Assembly: GCF_023284045.1 (NCBI RefSeq)
Contig: NZ_JAKIKQ010000013.1
Coordinates: 1 to 64,000 of the forward strand
Source: Shewanella kaireitica
GTDB taxonomy: Bacteria; Pseudomonadota; Gammaproteobacteria; Enterobacterales; Shewanellaceae
DNA length: 64,000 nt
Direction of reading: 5' to 3'
The first letter of the stretch is position 1; each line of letters begins with the position of its first letter. The translations under genes and the position numbers were made by a program. The notes under the pieces were generated by a model. The model made no database searches. It was not told the DNA's origin and saw only the letters and a program-made list of their open reading frames with translations. This document shows, piece after piece, positions 56,123 through 64,000 of this stretch.

Positions 56123-57619
56123 ATGGGGCGTTCAAGTGCGAAGGCATACTCGTTATTTCAAAATACGATGGGATCAGAGCCGGTTGATAGTGTGAGACTC
56201 CTAAACCCAGCTGAAGCTAATGCTAGCTCATTGAGCCAATTATTGGCGCGGCAAGATATTTGGCGTGGGCAACAATGGCAGCAGCAACAATTTGCTTACT
56301 CAACGGGTTTCTCATTACTTGATGAACACCTTGCTGATAATGGTTGGCCGCAAACCGGGGTATGTGAAGTGCTGTGTGACGGTGTCGGTCAAGGCGAACT
56401 GAGTATGGTATTACCTATGCTCAGTCAATTGATAGGGCATAGTCTATCTTCAGCAAAAAACGCCGCACAAGAGCAAGATTCGATGGTTATGCTGGTGGCA
56501 CCACCTCATATACCTTCGGCGCAAGCTTTGTTGCAGCAAGGGCTTGAACTAGCGCGTTTAATTTGGATTGATACAGAAGAGAGGAAAGAGCGTTTGTGGG
56601 CTATTGAGCAGGCACTTTCGAATGGTAGTGTACCGCTAGTGTTAGCTTGGTTAGATAACTTGTCGACCACTGAAGCGAGACGTTTACAACTAGCAGCAGA
56701 GAAGGGCGAGTCGCTATGCATGCTTTATTTGCCAAGCCGTTGTGCACAGCAGTCACACCCAGTGAACTTACGCTTAGCGCTGCAGCGACAGCATTTTTCG
56801 GCTCGAAATAGCGTTAATCACCACAGTGCTCATCATGACCATGCAAACTCAAGCGCTACGTCTATGTTGAAATTGGTGCCTAAGCAAGCCGCATCAACCC
56901 CATTTTTAAATAGCCAGTTAGGTATGACTGAGGTCAATATTATTAAACGCAGAGGAGGCTGGCCTAGCCCTATGTTTAGCTTACCCTTGCTAGCGCCACA
57001 TATTAAGGAAAGTCTACTTGGAGTCGATGCTTACCCGATGCAAAATACCTTACAGGAAGTGAGCTGTGATGTTGAGTTGCACAGTTGTGAGCAGTTTACT
57101 CAAGCGCACAATCAAGCACCCTTTGAAACGTTATTGATAAACATTGAGGAAGGGCTTGCCGGTTATAGTGCGGTGTTTAGTCAGCCACAGTTACCAATTA
57201 CGGTTAGTTATCAGCATGCACTTATCAATGTGACTAATGCGAGGTTCGCCATGACAACGCTGACTAGGACAAGTCTTGCTAGACATCGCACAGAGAATCG
57301 GATTAAAGAGCAGAACAGCTTTAATCTTCAACCGGTTGTTCAAGAAACGACACAGAATAAAGAGTCTGCTTTATCCCTTGAACCTATACGCAGATTAAGC
57401 CTGCAAGCCACGAACTCTCTTAAAAGCCCCGTTAGTGAGTTTGTGCAGGGAACTATTAAGCAAGATGATGAACTTGCCGCTACTTCGTTTTCTAATGTTG
57501 GAGATTGGCTTCAAGATACACTTGATGACGCTGCGATTAGCTCCACTGCTGATCTGTGGGCTGAATCCTCTTATAGCCCGCTACCTGCAGTAGGTAATCT
57601 TGCTCACAAGATCCATTAA
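56123..57619 (+). CDS. imuA: ImuA, RecA/SulA-like translesion synthesis protein (long form)
   Basis: 498 residues. The N-terminal 250 residues match ImuA (RecA-like fold; FSLLDEHLADNGWPQTGVCEV, a degenerate Walker region GVGQGEL, and MLYLPSR), ending near FLNSQLGMTEVNIIKRRGGW. The remaining roughly 220 residues are an extension of unusual length with no recognised domain, rich in Ser/Gln/Asn. ImuA supports ImuB and DnaE2 in mutagenic lesion bypass. AAGG precedes the ATG. First gene of the SOS cassette. Confidence 0.88.
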   Translation: MGRSSAKAYSLFQNTMGSEPVDSVRLLNPAEANASSLSQLLARQDIWRGQQWQQQQFAYSTGFSLLDEHLADNGWPQTGVCEVLCDGVGQGELSMVLPMLSQLIGHSLSSAKNAAQEQDSMVMLVAPPHIPSAQALLQQGLELARLIWIDTEERKERLWAIEQALSNGSVPLVLAWLDNLSTTEARRLQLAAEKGESLCMLYLPSRCAQQSHPVNLRLALQRQHFSARNSVNHHSAHHDHANSSATSMLKLVPKQAASTPFLNSQLGMTEVNIIKRRGGWPSPMFSLPLLAPHIKESLLGVDAYPMQNTLQEVSCDVELHSCEQFTQAHNQAPFETLLINIEEGLAGYSAVFSQPQLPITVSYQHALINVTNARFAMTTLTRTSLARHRTENRIKEQNSFNLQPVVQETTQNKESALSLEPIRRLSLQATNSLKSPVSEFVQGTIKQDDELAATSFSNVGDWLQDTLDDAAISSTADLWAESSYSPLPAVGNLAHKIH

Positions 57620-57643
57620 CCCTTATAAAGGTCGTTGATTGAT

Positions 57644-59215
57644 ATGTTATGGCTAGCTGCCCATTACCCACAATGGGCATTGCAATATTTTTATTATCGT
57701 AATGAGCTAGAGCAAAGCACAGCAGTATTACTGTATGAGCCGAAGTCACTGCTAGTGCTTGCGCTTGATAGTCAGAGTGAACAAGCTGGGGTGAAATTGG
57801 GAATGAGCCTGTCTACTGCGCAAAGTTTAATGCCATCGGCGATGTTGGTGGAGTTTGACGCCTCTATGAGTCAACAGGCTTCAGATTGGTTGTGTCAATG
57901 GAGCTACGAGTTCAGTGCTCGAGTCGTACCGCTACGTTGCTCCTTAACCGATGAGGATCAAAAAAAAACGTCGAAAACTAAGCTTGATGTTGATGAATTT
58001 GTGCCCAATACACTGCTACTAGAAGTCAGCTCAATGGCACTTATTTTTAATGGTATCGATAAGCTTATTGAGCAGTACCGCCAACGCGCTACAGCGTTAG
58101 GTTTAGAGGTTTCACTTGCACTCGCCAAGACCCCTTTAGCGGCGCAGTTACTTGCGTGTGATATTTCAATGAGGTCGCAACAAGCTAAGCTTACTGCTGA
58201 AGTTTTTAGTCCAAATGACTATCTTAATGCCGATAAAACTTTGCAGTTACTTAATCAACTACCGATTGCTTTATTGCCTTTATCAGATTTTTTAAAACAG
58301 AGTTTGCACGATATTGGCATCAAATCTTTTGCATCACTGTCTGCTTTACCTGATAAAGATCTTGGGCGACGCTTTGGAGCAAAACTGTTGCAGTTACTGG
58401 CTAAAATATCAGGTCGCTTACCTCAACCGTTAAGCTATTTTGAGCTAGAAGAAAGTTATCAACAAAAGCTCACCTTACTGCATGAGGTTGAATCAATGCA
58501 GGGAATTGTTTTCCCCTTGGGCAGAATGCTAAAAGAGATGGCAAGTTACTTACAGCTGCGCCAGGTTGCTATTCAAAAACTGAAATTGAGCCTCATCTAT
58601 CGTGACAACGATCGAAGTCAGCTCGATATTGTTATTCATTATCCTTTTGCAGAGCATCGTAGTGATAGTTTACTGAGTTTATGCCGTATGCAACTTGAGC
58701 GGGTCACTCTGTATCAACCTGTGGTTGAAATGGTTATTCATGTCGACAAGTTCGTCCCCATTGCAGTTAATCATGACAGTTGGTTTGGGCAGCAAAAAGC
58801 AGCACAGGGGCAGAGATCAGAAAAAGCATTGCGGCTAATGGCTCTGCTGGAAGCAAGGCTTGGTAAAGGAAAAGTAAAAGGGTTACAGGCTACTTCTGCG
58901 CACCTGCCAGAGGAGAGTTGGATGGCTACCGACCTGTCAGTAACAGCTAAACGGCAGCAAACATTGCCTGAAGCTGCATCTGGCTCAAGTGCTCTGTGTG
59001 CTGGAGCATGTCGCCCAAGCTGGTTGTTAACCACGCCAGAGTTGATCGCAATTGAAAATATTGAGCTTTTAAAAGGACCTGAAAGGCTGCAAACCCTATG
59101 GTGGCAAGAGCCGCAAATATCTCGAGACTACTATGTTGCCAGCCATTATCAAGGTGGACTGTGTTGGGTCTTCAGAGACGGTAATCGCTTCTTCTTACAA
59201 GGCTGGTTTGGCTAA
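57644..59215 (+). CDS. imuB: ImuB, inactive Y-family polymerase homologue
   Basis: 523 residues. The Y-family polymerase fold begins MLWLAAHYPQW, the ImuB signature. The catalytic acidic residues appear absent: at the position of the SIDE motif there is LLEVSSMAL. ImuB is the hub that binds the beta clamp and recruits DnaE2. ATG at 57644 preferred over TTG at 57635. It follows imuA by 24 bp and its TAA overlaps the dnaE2 ATG by one base. Confidence 0.93.
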   Translation: MLWLAAHYPQWALQYFYYRNELEQSTAVLLYEPKSLLVLALDSQSEQAGVKLGMSLSTAQSLMPSAMLVEFDASMSQQASDWLCQWSYEFSARVVPLRCSLTDEDQKKTSKTKLDVDEFVPNTLLLEVSSMALIFNGIDKLIEQYRQRATALGLEVSLALAKTPLAAQLLACDISMRSQQAKLTAEVFSPNDYLNADKTLQLLNQLPIALLPLSDFLKQSLHDIGIKSFASLSALPDKDLGRRFGAKLLQLLAKISGRLPQPLSYFELEESYQQKLTLLHEVESMQGIVFPLGRMLKEMASYLQLRQVAIQKLKLSLIYRDNDRSQLDIVIHYPFAEHRSDSLLSLCRMQLERVTLYQPVVEMVIHVDKFVPIAVNHDSWFGQQKAAQGQRSEKALRLMALLEARLGKGKVKGLQATSAHLPEESWMATDLSVTAKRQQTLPEAASGSSALCAGACRPSWLLTTPELIAIENIELLKGPERLQTLWWQEPQISRDYYVASHYQGGLCWVFRDGNRFFLQGWFG

Positions 59216-62200
59216 TGTATGCCGAGTTACATGCTATCTCCAATTATACTTTTCTTAAAGGTGCCTCTCACCCCCATGAGCTGGTTGAGCAAGCCGCTGA
59301 GCTTGGTTACCAAGCGATTGCCATTACAGATGAGTGTTCATTTGCCGGGATAGTCAAAGCGCACGAGGCTGCTAAAAAATGTCAAATACAGCTGCTGGTG
59401 GGCACTGAGTTTCAGTTAGCTGAAGGCGTATTCGTATTACTTGCCATGAATCGTAAAGGCTATGGTCAGATCAGCCAATTGATCACCACTAGTCGCCGTC
59501 GAGCTGAAAAAGGCGAGTATCAGCTGCAACTCAGTGAATTGCAGCAGGGCTTAGACAACACAATCTTATTATGGCAACCCGCTTCGCTAAAATCGATCAA
59601 CAGCACCCTTGGCGAGCTTCCGACACAAATTGCTACTTACCAGGCTGATGTATTAACGGTTGGACAATCTCTTTATCGGCAGTTTCCTCAGCGTTGCTAT
59701 CTGTTGATGGAACGAAGCTTAGTGGCCGGTGAAGCTTTAAAAATCCAACTTTGGACACAGATTGCCAAGCAGCTGGATATGCCTTGCGTGGCAGCCGGTA
59801 GCGTGCGCATGCATTGTCAGCAGCGGCAAAAGTTACAAGACGTGCTTACTTGCATTCGATACGGTACTGAGCTGGCACAAGCAGGGGAGTTGCTACTGGC
59901 TAATGCTGAAACCGCGCTAAAGCCGATAGCTACACTCTATAAGCGCTATCCAAAGGAATGGATTGAGAATAGTTTATCGATAGCGGAAAGATGCAATTTT
60001 AATTTGCAGGAGCTTAAATATGAGTACCCAAGTGAGGTGGTGCCTAGTGAATTATCCGCAAGTGAATATTTAGCCCAAGAGGTTTATAAAGGTGCATTGC
60101 GCCGCTTTAATCATCAAGTACCAGCAAGTGTCACAGCGCAATATGAGAAAGAGCTGGTTTTGATTAAAGCGATGCAATATGAGTACTTTTTTTTAACTAT
60201 CTATGACATTGTTCAATACGCAAAGTCACAACAGATTTTGCATCAAGGCCGCGGCTCTGCGGCAAACTCAGTCGTTTGTTACTGTCTTGGGATCACAGAG
60301 GTCGACCCCACTAAAGTTAATATGTTGTTTGAGCGCTTTGTCTCGAAAGAGCGCAATGAACCACCCGATATTGACGTTGATTTTGAGCATGAACGTCGTG
60401 AAGAGATCATTCAATATATCTATGGTAAGTATGGTCGGGAGCGGGCAGCATTAGCGGCGACAGTGATAAGTTATCGCTTTAAGAGTGCACTCGCAGATGT
60501 GGGCAAGGCGTTGGGGATCGATAAGCAATATTTAGATCATATCCAGCACAGTATCGATAGGCGCGACACTGAAGTTGACTGGTTGACGCAGCTACAGGAA
60601 AAGTCACTGTTACCTCGCGAAGGGATGGGAAAATACCTGTTTCCATTAGTGCAGAGCATTTTGGGCTTTCCAAGGCACCTGTCACAGCACGTTGGCGGTT
60701 TTATTATCTCCTCTGGCCCGTTAAGTGAGTTGGTACCTGTTGAAAATGCATCAATGGCGGACAGAACGGTTATTCAATGGGATAAAGATGATTTAGAAAG
60801 CTTAGGGCTGTTAAAAGTCGATGTGCTAGCACTAGGAATGCTAACGGCTATCAGAAAGTGTTTTGAGCTTATCAGTACGCCCGAGCAGCGCTTTACTATG
60901 GAGCAGGTTAAGTGGGAGCAAGCAGCTGTGTATCAGATGCTGCAGCGTGGCGATAGCATTGGAGTGTTTCAGGTCGAGTCCAGAGCGCAAACCTCAATGT
61001 TACCAAGGCTTAAACCCCGTTGTTATTATGACTTAGTGGTCCAAATTGCCATTGTTCGGCCAGGACCTATTCAGGGTGATATGGTACACCCCTATCTAAA
61101 GCGTAGAGATGGCTTAGAAAAAGTGACCTACCCAAGTAAAGAGGTTGAGTCGGTATTATCGCGCACCATGGGGGTGCCTATTTTCCAAGAGCAGGTGATT
61201 CAACTCGCGATGGTTGCAGCTGGCTTTTCTGGCGGTGAAGCTGACAAATTAAGACGAGCAATGGCGAGCTGGAAAAAGACTGGAGAACTGCAACAGTTTG
61301 AGGATAAGCTGCTTAAAGGGATGCTGAGCCGTGGTTATTCGGCTGAGTTTTCTAAACAGATCTATCGGCAAATAAGGGGGTTTGGAGAGTATGGATTTCC
61401 AGAGTCTCACTCGGCAAGTTTTGCATTGTTGGCATATGTGTCTGCTTATCTGAAGTATCACTATCCAGCAGCATTTTGCTGTTCGTTACTTAATAGCCAA
61501 CCTATGGGTTTTTATAGCCCCTCGCAACTGCTCCAAGACGTGCAGCGCCATGGGGTGGCGGTACTCGCAGTGTGTGCGAATCGTAGCCAGTGGCAGCATA
61601 CATTAGTGACAATAGCAGATAATCGTATCGCGATCCGTCTAGGTTTTCGCTTGGTAAAAGGCCTAAATAGACAAGAGATCGAGAAGCTGATTCAGCAGCG
61701 ACCTGAGCAAGGCTTTACACACATTGATCAAATTTATTACTTAGGTATTGCGCGTCATGAATTGGAAACACTTGCCAGTGCCGATGCGTTTAGCCAAATT
61801 GCGGGCCATCGTCATCAAGTGCGTTGGCAACTCTCTGCATGCCAGCCAAGTTTGCCGTTATTTGATGATATGTTAGAAGCTGGCATGAACTGTAAACAGG
61901 AAGGAGAACGAGTATTACCAGCTCCCGGCGGATTGAATTCGGTTGCAGGCGTGACGCTCCCAAGCCCCAGTGTTGCTGAGTCTATGCAGGCTGACTACGC
62001 CTATACAGGAGTGACACTTGGCCAACATCCGATGAGTCTATTACGGGGGCAACCTTGCTTACATCATTGTTTGACTGCTGAGCAATTGGATGAATGTCGT
62101 AGTGGTCAAGTAGTCACAGTGGCTGGACTTGTGGTTGGACGACAGCGCCCAGGTACGGCTTCTGGCGTTACTTTTATTACGCTAGAAGATGAAACTGGCA

Positions 62201-62388
62201 ACGTAAACTTAGTTGTATGGAGCGCGACGGCAAGAGCGCAAAGACGAGCTTATTTAGTTGCAAAAATCATGAAGGTGACTGGGGTTCTAGAGCGTAAATC
62301 GGGCGTGACTCATGTGGTCGCGGGTAGGTTGACTGATATCTCTGTGGCGTTAAATGAGTTAGTTATACGTTCAAGAGACTTTCATTAA
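59215..62388 (+). CDS. dnaE2: Error-prone DNA polymerase DnaE2 (ImuC)
   Basis: 1057 residues, C-family polymerase. PHP domain at the N-terminus (YAELHAISNYTFLKGASHP), palm catalytic acids in PPDIDVDFEHERREEI (about 390), thumb/fingers with GRGSAANSVVCYCLG, and a C-terminal OB-fold (VVTVAGLVVGRQRPG, about 965). It is the catalytic subunit of SOS mutagenesis. The start overlaps the imuB stop (TAATG), implying translational coupling. Confidence 0.95.
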   Translation: MYAELHAISNYTFLKGASHPHELVEQAAELGYQAIAITDECSFAGIVKAHEAAKKCQIQLLVGTEFQLAEGVFVLLAMNRKGYGQISQLITTSRRRAEKGEYQLQLSELQQGLDNTILLWQPASLKSINSTLGELPTQIATYQADVLTVGQSLYRQFPQRCYLLMERSLVAGEALKIQLWTQIAKQLDMPCVAAGSVRMHCQQRQKLQDVLTCIRYGTELAQAGELLLANAETALKPIATLYKRYPKEWIENSLSIAERCNFNLQELKYEYPSEVVPSELSASEYLAQEVYKGALRRFNHQVPASVTAQYEKELVLIKAMQYEYFFLTIYDIVQYAKSQQILHQGRGSAANSVVCYCLGITEVDPTKVNMLFERFVSKERNEPPDIDVDFEHERREEIIQYIYGKYGRERAALAATVISYRFKSALADVGKALGIDKQYLDHIQHSIDRRDTEVDWLTQLQEKSLLPREGMGKYLFPLVQSILGFPRHLSQHVGGFIISSGPLSELVPVENASMADRTVIQWDKDDLESLGLLKVDVLALGMLTAIRKCFELISTPEQRFTMEQVKWEQAAVYQMLQRGDSIGVFQVESRAQTSMLPRLKPRCYYDLVVQIAIVRPGPIQGDMVHPYLKRRDGLEKVTYPSKEVESVLSRTMGVPIFQEQVIQLAMVAAGFSGGEADKLRRAMASWKKTGELQQFEDKLLKGMLSRGYSAEFSKQIYRQIRGFGEYGFPESHSASFALLAYVSAYLKYHYPAAFCCSLLNSQPMGFYSPSQLLQDVQRHGVAVLAVCANRSQWQHTLVTIADNRIAIRLGFRLVKGLNRQEIEKLIQQRPEQGFTHIDQIYYLGIARHELETLASADAFSQIAGHRHQVRWQLSACQPSLPLFDDMLEAGMNCKQEGERVLPAPGGLNSVAGVTLPSPSVAESMQADYAYTGVTLGQHPMSLLRGQPCLHHCLTAEQLDECRSGQVVTVAGLVVGRQRPGTASGVTFITLEDETGNVNLVVWSATARAQRRAYLVAKIMKVTGVLERKSGVTHVVAGRLTDISVALNELVIRSRDFH

Positions 62389-62473
62389 ACAGCCAAGGTA
62401 AAGGAGTAGTGATTTACTAGAGCTGGTAAGCTTGGTATATAATGACCGAGTCTATTGTAACCGAGCAAAACTA

Positions 62474-62989
62474 TTGCAAATTATTCTGTTAACCCATGAG
62501 CGGGAAGTCACCCGTCCGACTAATACAGGGCAGATCGCTATCAATGTTTATCCTGAGCATTGCCAACGCATCATTTGGGCAAGAAAAGCACCGGATGAAA
62601 CATTACTAAATCTTCTTAAAACAGAGGATTGCGCTTTGTTGTTTCCTGATGAGGCCGTAGCAGAAAAAGCTGGCTTAGCTGAAGTTAGTTGTACAGAAAA
62701 CCATGAAAACTATATTAGCAAATCCAGGCCTAACACTTTGGTCATCTTAGATGCGACATGGCAAGAAGCGCGTAAGATGATCCGCCGAAGTCCATATCTC
62801 AAAGAGGCAAAGAAATACGCTTTAACAACGAGTCAAAACTCTCAATTTAACTTAAGACGTAACCAAGTTGACGGCGGACTTTGCACCGTTGAATGTATCA
62901 TCGCACTTTTTAAACAAGCCAATATGCTAAATGAGGCCGAAGTATTAGCTATCGAGTTTGAACAAATGCTTAGCCAAGCTAAAGGTTAG
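62474..62989 (+). CDS. DTW domain tRNA-uridine aminocarboxypropyltransferase-like protein
   Basis: About 172 residues of the DTW/TapT family, thought to make acp3U in tRNA. LLTHEREVTRPTNTGQIA, LDATWQEARKM (the DTW motif) and LRRNQVDGGLCTVE are diagnostic. TTG at 62474 gives the short form that begins directly at QIILLTHE; a TTG at 62432 would add 14 residues. The N-terminal zinc Cys cluster of TapT is absent, so the start is uncertain. Confidence 0.8.
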   Translation: MQIILLTHEREVTRPTNTGQIAINVYPEHCQRIIWARKAPDETLLNLLKTEDCALLFPDEAVAEKAGLAEVSCTENHENYISKSRPNTLVILDATWQEARKMIRRSPYLKEAKKYALTTSQNSQFNLRRNQVDGGLCTVECIIALFKQANMLNEAEVLAIEFEQMLSQAKG

Positions 62990-63049
62990 CAAACAGCTTT
63001 ATCATTATTTTGATAAAAACTGCTTGCATAGGCAGGATTAATGCAGGCT

Positions 63050-63739
63050 TTAAATCACGGTCAAGTAGATACACAGAAAATGACTGATCGCACCGCCTAA
63101 TACAAACAGGTGCCATATGGCATGATTGTATGGAATGCGTTTAGCTACATAGAATATAACCCCTAAGCTATAAAACAACCCGCCAATAATTAACAGGTTA
63201 AAGCCCAAAGGCGACATGCCTGCAATCAACTCTTTCATTACTGTCACGCAAAGCCAGCCCATTGCAAGGTACAAGAGCAAACTGAATACTTTGAAGCGGT
63301 TAATAAACAGGGTCTTAAACAAAATACCACCAACGGCCAATGACCAGATTGCAATTAATACTAAGTTAGCATTCTCATTGCCGGTTTCACTGTTTAAGCT
63401 GATCAGCATTAATGGTGTATAGGTACCTGCTATAAGAAGGTAGATAGCACAATGATCTGCCACTTTAAGCTTATGTTTTAAAACAATATCGGTTGCACTG
63501 TGGTACAGCGTTGAGCAAAGGAAAAGTAAAATGATACTGGCGCAATAAACAATAACACCAGCCATTTGGACAAAGGATAAATGCTCATAACCTTTGAGGA
63601 TGCACATGATCAAACCTACGACACCTGCAACGACACCTAGCCCGTGGCTTAAGCTGTTTGCAAGCTCCTCTTTAACACTATAACTCGCGTTAGTGACCAC
63701 ATTGGGTTTTGAAGAAAGGGTAGATTCTTGACTCGACAT
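63050..63739 (-). CDS. PAQR/hemolysin III family membrane protein (TrhA-like)
   Basis: 229 residues with seven predicted transmembrane helices. Motifs: SLSHGLG, LFLCSTLYHS, DHCAIYLLIAGTYTP and YNHAIWHLFVLGGAISHF, whose His residues may bind zinc. This is the YqfA/TrhA group, proposed to help membrane homeostasis. Real hemolytic activity is doubtful. Confidence 0.9.
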   Translation of the reverse strand: MSSQESTLSSKPNVVTNASYSVKEELANSLSHGLGVVAGVVGLIMCILKGYEHLSFVQMAGVIVYCASIILLFLCSTLYHSATDIVLKHKLKVADHCAIYLLIAGTYTPLMLISLNSETGNENANLVLIAIWSLAVGGILFKTLFINRFKVFSLLLYLAMGWLCVTVMKELIAGMSPLGFNLLIIGGLFYSLGVIFYVAKRIPYNHAIWHLFVLGGAISHFLCIYLTVI

Positions 63740-63964
63740 AGGGGGAAACGACTTCTGGTTAGACCACGATTATCTGCAGTGTATCAGCTTTAATCATAAA
63801 AGCCATAGTTTTAGCGTACACGTGTTAGCTTAAAGTGTTGCTCAATGTATCGTATTGATATTTAGTCATTTTACTAAAAACAATGTTGTTTCATACAGAT
63901 GTTGAACTTTTGTAATAAAGCTGTCTCTAATGGTTTAAACTGCAATAAAAGTAGTGCTTGAAGT

Positions 63965-64000
63965 ATGACTTTGGATCAAAGGGATACTAAATCAGGCATG
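63965..64000 (+). CDS. Possible start of a gene running off the window
   Basis: ATG at 63965 opens a frame of 12 codons to the window edge. There is no good Shine-Dalgarno sequence. The 225 bases before it (63740-63964) show no other feature. Low confidence. Confidence 0.2.
   Translation, partial: MTLDQRDTKSGM

Overview
The window reads as an ordinary chromosomal stretch of a marine gammaproteobacterium, most probably Shewanella. The gene orders gloB-yafS-rnhA-dnaQ, minC-minD-minE next to ycgL, and fadD-rnd are typical of that lineage, as are the TIGR03503-type protein and the many intergenic repeats with ends like ATACCAATTGCATTAA. I cannot fix the species from sequence alone. No phage, integrase, transposase, CRISPR array or replication origin was seen.

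Layout. 1-8.7 kb is the most accessory-looking part: a secreted metzincin-type metalloprotease, a very cysteine-rich exported repeat protein, a DsbA-like thioredoxin lipoprotein and a VpsR-like sigma-54 activator. 8.8-11.7 kb holds a metallo-beta-lactamase-fold hydrolase and a decayed partial copy of it, either side of an unrecognised exported protein. 12-23 kb is housekeeping: two peptidases, tsaB, a small conserved gene overlapping an M50-like membrane protease, an exported methyltransferase, an alpha/beta hydrolase, fadD and rnd. 23-30.4 kb carries the Min division-site system, ycgL, two lytic transglycosylases, ycgN and gloB. 30.5-36.4 kb has yafS, a LysR regulator, rnhA, dnaQ, a TIGR03503-type protein, two identical tRNA-Asp genes plus a broken third copy, and a DHH phosphoesterase. 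37-44.9 kb has a CPA1-type antiporter, fadE, a class II amidotransferase, a MarC protein and an HD-GYP response regulator. 45-55 kb has a 1839-residue hybrid sensor kinase, a DUF3108 protein, an alkyltransferase-like protein, an outer-membrane protein and a POT peptide transporter. 55-64 kb has a peptide deformylase, a LexA-controlled imuA-imuB-dnaE2 mutagenesis cassette, a DTW-domain protein and a PAQR/hemolysin III protein.

How the genes work together. FadD and FadE belong to fatty acid degradation, and the fadE upstream region has FadR-like and PsrA-like sites. MinC, MinD and MinE place the division septum. RnhA and DnaQ serve replication. ImuA, ImuB and DnaE2 form the SOS-induced translesion machinery. 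The hybrid kinase and HD-GYP regulator are almost certainly one phosphorelay ending in c-di-GMP breakdown. The DsbA-like lipoprotein beside a protein with about 20 cysteines suggests, without proof, an oxidative folding pair.

The most unusual signal is a network of non-coding, MITE-like intergenic repeats: family A (five copies, one cut by the window edge) and family B (two copies). They have inverted ends and share internal blocks, so they look like diverged relatives. Some carry a removable hairpin whose stem changes while its loop stays A(A/T)GGA. Two family A copies lie in opposite orientation around the min locus.
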